From: Chthonomonas sp. UBA1950
GTDB taxonomy: Bacteria > Armatimonadota > Fimbriimonadia > Fimbriimonadales > Fimbriimonadaceae
NCBI GenBank assembly: GCA_002336105.1
Contig: DDEQ01000036.1
Coordinates: 4,800-68,799 of the forward strand
DNA: 64,000 nt
Direction of reading: 5' to 3'
Under the pieces are notes generated by a model, which saw nothing but the letters and a program-made list of their open reading frames with translations, had not been told where the DNA came from and searched no databases. This document shows positions 23,454-32,821 of this stretch, piece by piece. A program made the position numbers and the translations under genes. Numbering within the stretch: position 1 is the stretch's first letter; each line of letters starts with the position of its first letter.

Positions 23454-24623
23454 CTAGGCAGAATCTTTCGCGGCGACTTCCCAAAGACGAACAACCTTGT
23501 CTTGGCCGCTCGCCGCGAGCCTTGTTCCATCAGGGCTAAATGCCACGCAACTAATCGGGCGGGGTGAAACCTCAAGGCGAACGTTGCCTATTCCTTTGGC
23601 AGAGTTCCACAACCCAACCGATCCATCCCTTGATCCACTTGCCAAGAGCCATCCATTAGGATGGAACTGCAAGGATTCAATCGGTTTGGTATGCCCGAAG
23701 AGCATTTTGACGAGTAGTCCATCGGATAGAGAGAAAATGCGGATGCTTAGATCGACGCCAGCAACTGCGATGTAGCGGTTGTCCGGGCTAAAAGCGATAG
23801 CTGTGACGGTTGACCGAACCTGATGGATGGTGTGCAAACACGCTCCGGTTGGAGCGTGCCAAAGCTTGACTAGCGTGTCGGCGCTACCAGATGCGATCAG
23901 CGATCCATCTTTTGACCACGCCACGGCGGTAACAGCTCCTTGGTGATCGGTTCGGCGGTAAATACACGAGCCGTTTTGAGCATCACTTAGCATGAATGTC
24001 TGCAACATGGATCCGCTCGCCACATACCGACCGTCAGGCGAAATGCTCACGCAAGAGACCCATTCTTCGTTGCTCGATTTCCAAGAATTGAGTTTGCTAC
24101 CAAACACACTGTAAAAGCAGACTTGGTTTTCCCCTGAACCTGCTGCCACCATCCGGTCGTTAGGAAAAGCCTGAATGGTGCTGACAGTGCCGTGGTCTAG
24201 CTTCACTTTCTGAATCGGAACAGCAAGTTGCTCATCCCACCAGTGGACTTCGTTATCGAACCCGCTACTAATCACTTGTCCATTATCCGGGTTGAACGAA
24301 ACCGCGTAGACAGGAGTGACGTGTCCCTTTAACCTTCGCTTGAGTTTGACGACAACTGGCTGCGCGGGTTGTCTCTGCTCCGGTCTAGGGGCATCCTGAA
24401 CGCCCCCGCCGGATAACATCGCATCGTACTCCAAGCGCCGCGTTGGGTCAATGAGCGTTTGGAACGCCTCATTGATATGTGCCATCGTGTCGTGTGCTCT
24501 AGGATCAGAGGACACGTCAGGATGATGCCTTTGGGCTAGCCTTCGGTAGGCCTTTCGAAGAGCTTCGTCGTCAGCTTTGGAGCTGACTCCTAACACCTCA
24601 TAGAAGGTTGCAGAAAGAGTCAT
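23454..24623 (-). CDS. J-domain protein with C-terminal WD40 repeats
   Basis: A 389-residue soluble protein. Residues 1-68 are a DnaJ-type J domain with the HPD motif in RHHPDVSS, the DnaK-contact signature. After a Pro/Gln-rich linker (residues 75-92) seven WD40 repeats follow to the C-terminus, recognisable by blocks such as VYAVSFNPDNGQVISSG and AVAWSKDGSLIASGSADT. The combination suggests a DnaK co-chaperone whose beta-propeller selects a client or complex. It begins ATG at 24623 with no visible operon partner. Confidence 0.85.
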   Translation of the reverse strand: MTLSATFYEVLGVSSKADDEALRKAYRRLAQRHHPDVSSDPRAHDTMAHINEAFQTLIDPTRRLEYDAMLSGGGVQDAPRPEQRQPAQPVVVKLKRRLKGHVTPVYAVSFNPDNGQVISSGFDNEVHWWDEQLAVPIQKVKLDHGTVSTIQAFPNDRMVAAGSGENQVCFYSVFGSKLNSWKSSNEEWVSCVSISPDGRYVASGSMLQTFMLSDAQNGSCIYRRTDHQGAVTAVAWSKDGSLIASGSADTLVKLWHAPTGACLHTIHQVRSTVTAIAFSPDNRYIAVAGVDLSIRIFSLSDGLLVKMLFGHTKPIESLQFHPNGWLLASGSRDGSVGLWNSAKGIGNVRLEVSPRPISCVAFSPDGTRLAASGQDKVVRLWEVAAKDSA

Positions 24624-24721
24624 TCGCTGGAATTTGCGGAAGCTGAGCTATTGTGACAGCTACAAACAATAATTACGAGATTTAGCATCGAATGATTTCT
24701 GAATCCAGTAATTCGTCTGTG

Positions 24722-25507
24722 TTAGCCGCCGGTGTCAAATCCAGCGCCGTTCGGATTCTCGACTTCTCCGCGCTCAAACATTGAGTTTTTCATTTGGGAC
24801 ATCCTCATTGTTCGAACGTGTCCATCTGCCAAAGCGACAACAGCGTTACCAGAACTCGTGACTTTGCGATTCTTCTGGTCAACAGTCTTGATCCCTAAAT
24901 GTCGGAAATCAACGTTTGGGTTGTCGTTCCAAAATCGCGGAGCGTCAATAAAGCCAAAGTCGTACGTCAGCCCGTCACCGGTGGGAATCCATTTTGCGAA
25001 ATAGAAAGCGCTCGTAGCGAAAACTATGGTGTCCGATGGGCGAGCTAGCTCGGTAAGGTGGGCTGCATTCTGGCAGTTAGGAAAATAGGTCGTCGAGTTA
25101 CCCGTGTTGAAGTCGCTTCCGATGTAACCCCAGTTGTAACCAAATCCACTGTGGTCACCCATGTAGTCTTTATAATCACTTGCTTGGTGATCTCGAACTC
25201 TGCCCTTGCCCAAGTAGGGTCGCAAGAGGCCAAGTGAGGCATCGAAAAAGAACGCGCCGTGTACTTTTCGACCAAACCATGCCTGAGCTTCGTCCCACTC
25301 GGCGTAGGTCGCAAGCATATAGGTGTCGTCGTTGTCGGCGACGTAAATCGCTGCCGATTTGCTGTACTGCGCGATCGCGTTTGTTGCGTTGTACTGATAA
25401 GCCGCGTTCTTGAGTTGAGCAAAAATCGGGAACAGAATAGCCGCCAAGATTGCGATGATCGCAACCACGACTAGCAACTCAATCAGGCTGAACGCACGCA
25501 CCCTCAT
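24722..25507 (-). CDS. Type IV prepilin-like protein (ADGHVR class)
   Basis: A 261-residue protein with the leader MRVRAFSLIELLVVVAIIAI (processing expected before the F of FSLIELL) and the invariant Glu, followed by a long hydrophobic helix and a Cys-poor body. The C-terminus carries AVVALADGHVRTM, the DUF1559 ADGHV signature. It may be a pseudopilin related in class to the gene at 18573. It lies downstream of the J-domain/WD40 gene's upstream region but faces the same direction without close linkage. Confidence 0.88.
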   Translation of the reverse strand: MRVRAFSLIELLVVVAIIAILAAILFPIFAQLKNAAYQYNATNAIAQYSKSAAIYVADNDDTYMLATYAEWDEAQAWFGRKVHGAFFFDASLGLLRPYLGKGRVRDHQASDYKDYMGDHSGFGYNWGYIGSDFNTGNSTTYFPNCQNAAHLTELARPSDTIVFATSAFYFAKWIPTGDGLTYDFGFIDAPRFWNDNPNVDFRHLGIKTVDQKNRKVTSSGNAVVALADGHVRTMRMSQMKNSMFERGEVENPNGAGFDTGG

Positions 25508-25618
25508 CTCACACGTCCGTACTCAATAATTGTTGGCGACTGACAAGGTAATCCTAACACGATTACGAGGCAATCTTTCGAGCAATAAGAGCTATCGGCA
25601 GAAATACAGAGCGGGCGG

Positions 25619-26497
25619 CTATTTAATGCCGGTCATCACGATCCCCTTGACGAAATACCGTTGTCCAACAAAGAAGAGGATGATGATTGGGATACTGACG
25701 AGCACCGATCCGGTCATCATCAAATTCCACTTCTCGCCTTGCAGGGCTGCATAGGTTCTTAGCCCGACCTCTAGCGTCTGCTTATCAGCATCGTTGAGGT
25801 ACAGAATCGGACCGACCAGGTCGCGCCAAGCGCCCATGAATGTGAATATCCCAACGGTTGCGAGTGCGGGACCACTGAGCGGGACAAGTACTCTGGAGAA
25901 GACCGTCCAGTGGCTAGCTCCATCAAGAAACGCAGCTTCATCCAGCTCGCGAGGAATCCCTTTGAAGAACTGACGTAGCAAGAAGATGTTGAAAGCACTG
26001 CCGAAGAAGGCAGGGACGATCAGAGGAAGAAAAGTGTTGACCCAGTGAATCTTTGCGTATAAAACGTAGCCTGGAATCATCGTGACCATGCCGGGCAACA
26101 TCATCGTGCCGATAAGCACCAGGAATAGCCGGTCCTTACCTGCGAACTCGAGTCTGCCAAAGGCGTATGCTCCTAAACTACACGAGAACAATGTGCCAAT
26201 TGTGACGAGCGAAGTGATGAAAACAGTGTTCTTGAACAGCATCCAAAAGACTACATTTCGATTCGTCAGCACCGTCACATAGTTCTCAAATGAGAAGTTC
26301 TTAGGCCAAGACCACATGGAAGTTGTCGCTACCTCCGACTGGTCTTTGAATGACATCGCAAGTGTCACGTAATACGGAATGATGAATGCGATAGCACCAA
26401 TAAAGAGCACGAGCAAAATAAACGCCCGCGTTAGTTTCGCGCTGAGCTCGGCGCGTTGTGCAGCCTTTCTTGCATCTTCGTGAGTGAGTTGAGACAT
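25619..26497 (-). CDS. CUT1 sugar ABC transporter permease (MalG type)
   Basis: A 292-residue membrane protein with six predicted helices and the cytoplasmic EAA loop EAAFLDGASHWTVFSRVLVP of CUT1 permeases. The ATG at 26497 overlaps the upstream stop by one base (TAATG); the longer frame to 26635 lies inside the upstream gene and is unlikely. It is the second permease of the importer whose first permease is fused to its binding protein just upstream. The ATPase is not encoded nearby. Confidence 0.9.
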   Translation of the reverse strand: MSQLTHEDARKAAQRAELSAKLTRAFILLVLFIGAIAFIIPYYVTLAMSFKDQSEVATTSMWSWPKNFSFENYVTVLTNRNVVFWMLFKNTVFITSLVTIGTLFSCSLGAYAFGRLEFAGKDRLFLVLIGTMMLPGMVTMIPGYVLYAKIHWVNTFLPLIVPAFFGSAFNIFLLRQFFKGIPRELDEAAFLDGASHWTVFSRVLVPLSGPALATVGIFTFMGAWRDLVGPILYLNDADKQTLEVGLRTYAALQGEKWNLMMTGSVLVSIPIIILFFVGQRYFVKGIVMTGIK

Positions 26498-28887
26498 TAG
26501 CGGCTTTCCCCTTCGTAATAGACCCACTTGCTCATCTTGAGCTGGGCAACAGTGAATATCAGGACAACAACAAACAAGACCCAAGCTAGTGCCGAGGCGT
26601 AACCCATTCGCAACGAAAGGAATCCACTTCGCCACATGTGATAAGCAAAGAAGAGAGTCGAGTCGTTTGGTCCTCCATCGGTCATCAGCAACGCTTGAGT
26701 GAATGTTTGAAAGGTGCCGATAAAGCCGGTAATGAGGCTGAAGAACAGCGCGGGCGAGATCATCGGAACCGTCACATTACGAAACCGTTTAAAAGGACCG
26801 GCTCCATCAAGAACCGCAGCCTCGTATAGGTAAGTCGGAACGTTTTGCAGTCCTGCCAAGAGCAAGATCATTCCACCCCCTGCTCCCCACAACGACATGA
26901 TCGTAAGGGCTGGAAGTGCGACATGCTCGTTACCCAACCAGTTCACCGGCTCGCCATTTGTTGTGAATGGGTGAAGGAGGGATGCAAGGCCGAGAAAGTT
27001 TCCTTTGCCGCTTGGACCATATATGATTGCGTTGAGCAATCCGCCGTCTGGCATGAATATCCGCCGCCATATGAGCGATGAGGCAACGCCACTAGCAACA
27101 CTTGGTAGGTAGTAGCAGGTTCGCCACACCGGAATGCCCCTGACCTTGACGTTGAGAAGCAACGCCAAAGCAAGGGATGCAGCGAGGCCCAGTGGTACGG
27201 CGAACACCGTGTAAAGCAGTGTGACTTTGAGCGAAGTCCAGAACCTGGGATCAAAAGTGAATGCCTCGACGTAGTTTCCAGCTCCCCGCCACTTAGCGGG
27301 TTGAATGATGTCCCAATCCGAGAAGCTCATCAGTAATGACAGAAGCATCGGTCCTGCGGTAAACAAAAGCACGCCGAGTATCCACGGCATGATGAATAAA
27401 TAGGCAATGCGGTTCTCTTTCTTCTGTTTGTGAGTCCTGCGAACCTTACGCTCGGGCCAATAGATCCAACACATCAACATCGCAACGAGAGCAAATCCGC
27501 AAACAGAAGCAATCGTCCAGTTGAACTCAGGCAACCGACCTTGGTTTAGGAGATAATCGAGACGCTCCTGAGCGCGCGCGTTGTCTTTCGGGATGATGTC
27601 TTTGGCTTGTGCCGAACCATCCCAAATGCGTGAAAAAGCGGCGGTTGCAATTCCGCTTGCGTCCGGCCATTCCGTTCCAAGCGGCCCAAAGACCACGTAC
27701 GGCACGCTTTGGTGGGTTACGATTCTATTCTTCGGATATTGCTGATCGTCAGGGGTGTTCGGACCAGGAATCCAAGGCTCGGACTGAGCTAGTTTCATGA
27801 TCGCCGGTTGCGCCAGTCCCGTTTTGACCATCTCCTTCATGCCCGGTTCACCGGCCATCCAACTGGTCAGTAACCAAGCTTCGTAGGGATGCTTCGAATT
27901 CGCGGTGATTCCGTAACCAGAGCCTCCTGTTGGATACGCCCTTGTTCCGTCTTTGTAGGCTGGGGCGATTGTGATATCCCAATCAAAAAAGCCCGGCTTG
28001 CCTTTGACCAAATCTCGTCGCATGTTCGGCACTTCCCAAATGCCGCTTTGATACATAGCCACCTTTTCTTGCGTGAACATCTGCCGGGAGTTCGACTGAA
28101 GCACACTCGTAATTTCGGTTGGAGTAGGAATCCATCGGTTCTTCAGTGTCAAGTCAGCAACGTACTGAATCGACTTCATTGTGATAGGGTCGTCAAACCT
28201 TATCTTCGTCGGGGTTTTATAGTCATCGGCCCATCGACCACCGGCAGAGAGTGCAAACTCGTTCCAGAGAAGATCTTGCCAGCCTGGCGCAAACCCCCAC
28301 CGATAAGGTCGATGTGACTTGTCGAACTTTGTGAGTTGGTGGCAAACCCAGATGAAGTCCTTCTCGCGTAACTCAGGGCGTTCTTTGAAGTCCCAGGTCC
28401 AAGTGCCATCTGGATATGGAATCCCTGCTTCATCAAAAGCGCGCTTGTTGTAGTAGATGATGCTGATCGGCGCAATATCACGGGGAAGGACATACATCTG
28501 TCCGTTAAGGCTATGTGCTTCAACGATATTCGGATAATAGTCTTCGATCTTGAAGTGTGTCTTTTTGATGAAATCGTTTAGCGGGATGATCGCCTTGCGG
28601 ATTGAATACTTCTGAAAACTGGCTGGGTCGAGCTGTACAACGTCGGGTGCGATACCAGCAGCTACTTGCGCAAGAAGCTTGTCTTGATAGTTGGCCGTGA
28701 CAGTCTCAACTTTGACTTTAATATTCGGGTGTGCCTTTTCAAACGATTCGGCAGCAGCCCAAATCGCCTTCATCGCGTCGTCTCCATCCCAGCAAAGGAA
28801 TCGGAGCTGAATCGTTTCAGCAAATGCGGCAGACATGCTGAAACACAGCAACGTTGCTGCCGCCAACCATCGTATGGCGGATCTCAT
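26497..28887 (-). CDS. Fused solute-binding protein and MalF-type permease (CUT1)
   Basis: A 796-residue single protein. Residues 1-23 are a signal peptide ending AFA. Residues about 25-450 are a periplasmic extracellular solute-binding protein family 1 domain (ANYQDKLLAQVAAGIAPDVV, ISIIYYNKRAFDEAGIPYP, PTGGSGYGITANSKHPYEA). A membrane helix (457-477) and a basic linker follow. From residue about 494 a MalF-type permease begins with the family start RIAYLFIMPWILGVLL and carries the EAA loop EAAVLDGAGPFKRFRNVTVP. No stop interrupts the join, so this is a true fusion. It tethers the receptor to its own pore. It starts 7 bases after ispDF. Confidence 0.92.
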   Translation of the reverse strand: MRSAIRWLAAATLLCFSMSAAFAETIQLRFLCWDGDDAMKAIWAAAESFEKAHPNIKVKVETVTANYQDKLLAQVAAGIAPDVVQLDPASFQKYSIRKAIIPLNDFIKKTHFKIEDYYPNIVEAHSLNGQMYVLPRDIAPISIIYYNKRAFDEAGIPYPDGTWTWDFKERPELREKDFIWVCHQLTKFDKSHRPYRWGFAPGWQDLLWNEFALSAGGRWADDYKTPTKIRFDDPITMKSIQYVADLTLKNRWIPTPTEITSVLQSNSRQMFTQEKVAMYQSGIWEVPNMRRDLVKGKPGFFDWDITIAPAYKDGTRAYPTGGSGYGITANSKHPYEAWLLTSWMAGEPGMKEMVKTGLAQPAIMKLAQSEPWIPGPNTPDDQQYPKNRIVTHQSVPYVVFGPLGTEWPDASGIATAAFSRIWDGSAQAKDIIPKDNARAQERLDYLLNQGRLPEFNWTIASVCGFALVAMLMCWIYWPERKVRRTHKQKKENRIAYLFIMPWILGVLLFTAGPMLLSLLMSFSDWDIIQPAKWRGAGNYVEAFTFDPRFWTSLKVTLLYTVFAVPLGLAASLALALLLNVKVRGIPVWRTCYYLPSVASGVASSLIWRRIFMPDGGLLNAIIYGPSGKGNFLGLASLLHPFTTNGEPVNWLGNEHVALPALTIMSLWGAGGGMILLLAGLQNVPTYLYEAAVLDGAGPFKRFRNVTVPMISPALFFSLITGFIGTFQTFTQALLMTDGGPNDSTLFFAYHMWRSGFLSLRMGYASALAWVLFVVVLIFTVAQLKMSKWVYYEGESR

Positions 28888-28894
28888 CTCATCG

Positions 28895-30022
28895 CTATTC
28901 TAACAAGCAACGGGCAATAGTTGCGGTTGCTAACGCTGCAATGCCCTCTTTTCGTCCAATAAAGCCCATTTTTTCGTTGGTTGTCGCTTTCAAATTGACT
29001 CGCTCGGGGCTTATTTGCAGATTGATTGCAATCGTCTCGCAGATTGCGGTTGCCTGTTTCATGACCTTCGGGGTCTCTGCAATGACGGTCATATCGAGAT
29101 TGACAATGGACCAACCGGCGTCGATAAGAAGCTTTTTAGCATGAATGAGAAAAGTGATTGATGGTTCGCCTTTCCAGCGGGAATCGGTATTTGGAAAGTG
29201 CTGCCCAATGTCGCCGAGAGCGGCTGCGCCCAAGAGAGCGTCAACTACGGCGTGAAGCAGTGCGTCAGCATCTGAATGACCATCTAAAGCAGGATGTCCT
29301 TCGAAGGCAACCCCGCCAAGATAGAGTGTCCGGTTGGGATCAGTGGAAAATGGGTGTACGTCGTATCCCATGCCGGTTCGGTATTCGGTTTGCCCAATCA
29401 TGGCTTTTGCACGAAGCATGTCTTCGCGGGTGGTGATCTTAAAATTCTTTGGCTCGCCTTCAACAAGCATTGGCGAATGCCCCAGCGCTTCGATCAGCGC
29501 CATATCATCCGTATGTTCTCGGTTAGCCTGATTGTGTGCTGTCCACAGAATGCTTGTAGTAGCGCCTTGTGGAGTCTGCATGGCAACGAGTTGCCGCCGG
29601 TCGAGTGTTGTGACCTGCTCGCCTTTGATTTGTTTGATCGTATCAACGACGGGGACACTCGCCCCTGCCGCTCCGTTTTCAAGAATGCCTTCGATGACAC
29701 GATCGATTACCTCTGGCGAGATGAACGGGCGGGCTGCATCGTGTAAGAGCAACACATCAGAATCGCAAAGCTGAAGAGCAGCCAGCGAACTCGTCTGCCG
29801 ACTCGGGCCTCCGTGGGCAAGACGAACATTCGGGAGCGCTTGTCGAATATTGTCCTCGTTCTCTTCCGAGACAATGATAATCACTTCATCGACCTTTGGG
29901 TGAGCCTCAAAGGTGTCGTAGGACCATCTCCACACCGGTTTACTGCCCAATAGAGCTTGAGTTTTATCACTGCCGAATCGAGACCCTTTTCCAGCCGAAA
30001 GGATTGCGGCAACGATTCTCAT
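28895..30022 (-). CDS. ispDF: Bifunctional IspD-IspF
   Basis: A 375-residue fusion of two MEP-pathway enzymes. Residues 1-215: IspD, with the nucleotide loop LSAGKGSRFGSDK, VLLHDAARPFISP and MQTPQGATT. Residues 217-375: IspF, starting GMGYDVHPFS and containing HSDADALLHAVVDALLGAAA, the metal and substrate residues. Together they make the CDP-methylerythritol and cyclodiphosphate steps of isoprenoid synthesis. The fusion is known in some other bacteria. It shares 4 bases with the PIN-TRAM gene upstream (ATGA). Confidence 0.95.
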   Translation of the reverse strand: MRIVAAILSAGKGSRFGSDKTQALLGSKPVWRWSYDTFEAHPKVDEVIIIVSEENEDNIRQALPNVRLAHGGPSRQTSSLAALQLCDSDVLLLHDAARPFISPEVIDRVIEGILENGAAGASVPVVDTIKQIKGEQVTTLDRRQLVAMQTPQGATTSILWTAHNQANREHTDDMALIEALGHSPMLVEGEPKNFKITTREDMLRAKAMIGQTEYRTGMGYDVHPFSTDPNRTLYLGGVAFEGHPALDGHSDADALLHAVVDALLGAAALGDIGQHFPNTDSRWKGEPSITFLIHAKKLLIDAGWSIVNLDMTVIAETPKVMKQATAICETIAINLQISPERVNLKATTNEKMGFIGRKEGIAALATATIARCLLE

Positions 30023-31200
30023 ACTGGTTTGCGAACTGTCCGGCGAAGTCGAGCATGACCGTTAGGTGCATCCCCATCAACTTCGGCAAAAATCATTTTT
30101 CCTTTCTCTGTTTGAATGACTTGGGTGACGATGACCTCCATCGTCTCACCAATATGCGTAAAGCCGTTCTCGACGACCACCATTGTGCCGTCTTCTAGGT
30201 AGCCAATTCCTTGTCCTACCTGGTTGCCTTCTTTGATGACTTTGAGTTCTAGCGTTTCTTGTGGCAACACGTTTGGTCGCAAAGCAAGTGAGAGGTCATT
30301 AAGGCTCAAAACCTTGAGGCCTTGTAACTCAGCCACACGCTTTAAGTTGAAATCGTTAGTGAGTACGTCCCCACCCAGGGCCTTTGCTAAGCGGACGATA
30401 CGTGCATCAACATCATCGCCTTGCTCAGGTGCCAGTTTGTCATGAATGCGAACATCCAAATGGAAATCCGCTTGCATATGTTTTAGAACTTCTAGCCCAC
30501 GGCGACCCCGTTGACGACGAAGCGAGTCGTGGCTGTCGGCGATGTATTGAAGCTCATCGAGGACGAACCCTGGAACATACAACTGGCCATCAAGAAACCC
30601 AGTTTTGGCAACATCATAAATGCGACCATCGATGATCACATTCGTGTCCATAACCTTGATGCCTGTTCGTTTGCCTTTGCCTTTGCCTCGGGTCCACGGT
30701 AGAACATCGGTCATCGACTGAAGCATATAAAATGCCAGTGAAGGCAGCATCAGAACCAATCCGACGATGAGCAGGGCTCGGTATGGGGTTGGCAAATCGA
30801 TCTGCTGAAAAAGGATGAGAAAAGGAACGCTGCCCGTCAATCCAGCGAAAATCCCAACGAAAAAGGTGACTTTGTCGCCGGAATCCATTTTGTCCCAACG
30901 GGTCCCCATTCGCTCCATCGAGCCCAGGAGACGGACTCCAATGAATCCGCCGAGAATTGCACCTAGCAATGCAAATGGCGCGATGTTCGTAAACGTGTTC
31001 GGGTAAACGTCGGAGACACTAGTGGATTTATTAAACTTTTGAATCAGTAAGTTATATAGAAAGGTCAAAAGGCCAGGTCCGGCAGCTCCTAATAAATAGC
31101 CCCCTACTAAACCCAAAGCAGAGACGACGACCAATCGACCGGTCGTTTTAGCCCCCAGCGCTTGGGGAAGGTCATGAATCCTTTCGTGCAATCTTCCCAT
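30019..31200 (-). CDS. PIN-TRAM membrane protein (YacL-like)
   Basis: A 393-residue protein. Residues 1-165 hold four hydrophobic segments; residues about 180-300 are a PIN nuclease domain starting KVMDTNVIIDGRIYD with the acidic active-site residues (Asp of DTNV, DELQYI, VDARIVRLAKALGGDVLTND); residues 318-380 are a TRAM domain. This is the YacL family of membrane-anchored PIN-TRAM proteins; its role is not settled but it usually neighbours ispD/ispF, as here. It begins one base after the transglutaminase gene. Confidence 0.9.
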   Translation of the reverse strand: MGRLHERIHDLPQALGAKTTGRLVVVSALGLVGGYLLGAAGPGLLTFLYNLLIQKFNKSTSVSDVYPNTFTNIAPFALLGAILGGFIGVRLLGSMERMGTRWDKMDSGDKVTFFVGIFAGLTGSVPFLILFQQIDLPTPYRALLIVGLVLMLPSLAFYMLQSMTDVLPWTRGKGKGKRTGIKVMDTNVIIDGRIYDVAKTGFLDGQLYVPGFVLDELQYIADSHDSLRRQRGRRGLEVLKHMQADFHLDVRIHDKLAPEQGDDVDARIVRLAKALGGDVLTNDFNLKRVAELQGLKVLSLNDLSLALRPNVLPQETLELKVIKEGNQVGQGIGYLEDGTMVVVENGFTHIGETMEVIVTQVIQTEKGKMIFAEVDGDAPNGHARLRRTVRKPV

Positions 31201-31201
31201 C

Positions 31202-32611
31202 TCACCTTCCGCGTGAATCCAGCACCTCTACCTTGACAGCTTCAAGAAAGGTGAAAGTAAACGCATCCTCAACGTTTCCTTCTGCTAGTTTAACATGACC
31301 GGCAGAAAGCATGGTGTCAGAAGTGGTTGAGTCGACGCCAACCCAGTGAGTTCCATCCCAAACTTCATCCCACGCGTGATAGAAAAACGTACCGTCCCAA
31401 TTAACGAGTCCGCTGCAGAGTCGGGTGGGCACACCAGCGGCACGAAGAAGCGTCGCGGTTAAGATTGCATAGTCGCGGCAGACCCCTTCTTTACTTTTCA
31501 ACACTTCACGGGCATCGCGCAGAACACCGATACCAGCGTTAGGCTGCATCTGGCCGTTCACCCAAAGTTGAATCGCTTTTGATATTTCTGGCACCGTAGT
31601 CGCGTTTCCAACAATCTTCTTTGCTAGCGACACCATGGCCGGGTCGGTCGCTGGCAAATGCATCGAAGGCTTGATCCACTCCGGTTGCTGCTTGGCTGCT
31701 TCCGTTGCACTGATTGCTGTGCCGAACCGAGGCGGGTGAATCTCGATAATAAAAGCATCGCCTTCCTTTGTGATCGTTTCATGGTCGCCACTTGGCACCC
31801 GTGATAGATCCTTGTTCGTGATCTTTAGCTTTAAATATTCAAGTGATGCTGGATTCTCGATGGTTTTGTCGGGGCGGATACTTGTTGAGTAGGCGAGATC
31901 TATTGAAGGCGCGTAGCCTTTGGTGCTTCCCATTGCGACGGCTCGCGTTTCAGGAAGCATAGAAATCCCCATTGGGCCGTCAGCTTTTAGGAAATCACCT
32001 TTCGCCGAAACATAGACTTTCATGTTTGCGCGTGGGTCGATGACCTCAAGTGCCTTTGCCGATACGGATTTGCCTTTAATCGTCACTTTAGAGGGGCCAA
32101 GAACTTTCAAATCGTTCTTGATGAAGGATGCTGTCATAGGGTCAAAAACATAAAATGACTGCGTTGTTTTTGAGCTTCCGGTAGCCAGCAAGAGCGATAG
32201 CGGGTCGTCTGTAACGACTCCATTTGGTATCGATAGTGTCTTTGTAGATCGATTTCCGCTGTTATTTATTGCGACATCCACCGACTTTGTGCCGAAGACT
32301 GCCTCAATGTCCTGAACTCTTCCTGCGCTGCTCATATGGAAGCGAATTCGTAGTGGCTTGCCTGTTGGAGTAGACCATGTAGCCGAGTCCATGTTGATCG
32401 TGAGGGCAGTACCAAGAAGTCCCGTGGACATCACTGTCTTTGATCTGCTCACCGATGCTGGCTTGCCAGAGTAAGTTGTTTTTTCAGTTCCATAAGAGCT
32501 GTAACCGATTTTCTGGCCTTGCATGTAAAGCCCAAGATACTCAGTACTCGACCAGACAGATCCAATGCTCCCCAGCACGAAGACGGACACTACGACACTT
32601 CTGAAATACAC
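31202..32611 (-). CDS. Exported transglutaminase-like protein
   Basis: A 469-residue protein with signal peptide (VVVSVFVLGSIGSVWSS). The C-terminal 120 residues are a transglutaminase-like cysteine-protease fold: the nucleophile in EGVCRDYAILTATLLRAAG, His in FFYHAWDEVW and Asp in WVGVDSTT, the standard Cys-His-Asp order. The N-terminal 300 residues are beta-rich and unrecognised. It opens the leftward run that includes ispDF and the fused sugar transporter. Confidence 0.88.
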   Translation of the reverse strand: MYFRSVVVSVFVLGSIGSVWSSTEYLGLYMQGQKIGYSSYGTEKTTYSGKPASVSRSKTVMSTGLLGTALTINMDSATWSTPTGKPLRIRFHMSSAGRVQDIEAVFGTKSVDVAINNSGNRSTKTLSIPNGVVTDDPLSLLLATGSSKTTQSFYVFDPMTASFIKNDLKVLGPSKVTIKGKSVSAKALEVIDPRANMKVYVSAKGDFLKADGPMGISMLPETRAVAMGSTKGYAPSIDLAYSTSIRPDKTIENPASLEYLKLKITNKDLSRVPSGDHETITKEGDAFIIEIHPPRFGTAISATEAAKQQPEWIKPSMHLPATDPAMVSLAKKIVGNATTVPEISKAIQLWVNGQMQPNAGIGVLRDAREVLKSKEGVCRDYAILTATLLRAAGVPTRLCSGLVNWDGTFFYHAWDEVWDGTHWVGVDSTTSDTMLSAGHVKLAEGNVEDAFTFTFLEAVKVEVLDSRGR

Positions 32612-32712
32612 AATTTATACTGACGTGTTTTGAGCAGATGATTTCGGCAAAGTATCGAAAAAGCGTTTTTTTCGGGCTGGAATAGGGAACAGTAAGAACA
32701 AGAAGAGCGTCC

Positions 32713-32748
32713 TGAGGTGTTGACACGCGGGACCTCAAGACGTGTAGA
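32713..32748 (+). promoter_or_regulatory. Putative topA promoter with flanking inverted repeat
   Basis: TTGACA at 32720-32725, 17-base spacer and TGTAGA at 32743-32748 form a reasonable promoter for topA with a leader of about 70 bases. TGAGGT (32713-32718) and ACCTCA (32732-32737) flank the -35 and could be an operator. Confidence 0.5.
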
Positions 32749-32821
32749 GTCCCTAGGCGGAGCGAATCTACTCTAAGGAGTTGACTGAACTCGCCGATAA
32801 CGTACACCGCAACTGCAAAAT

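Noticed and set aside
26498..26635. N-terminal extension of the MalG permease
   Set aside because: It is antigenic-looking, Cys-rich and overlaps the fused gene; the TAATG overlap start at 26497 fits a normal permease.
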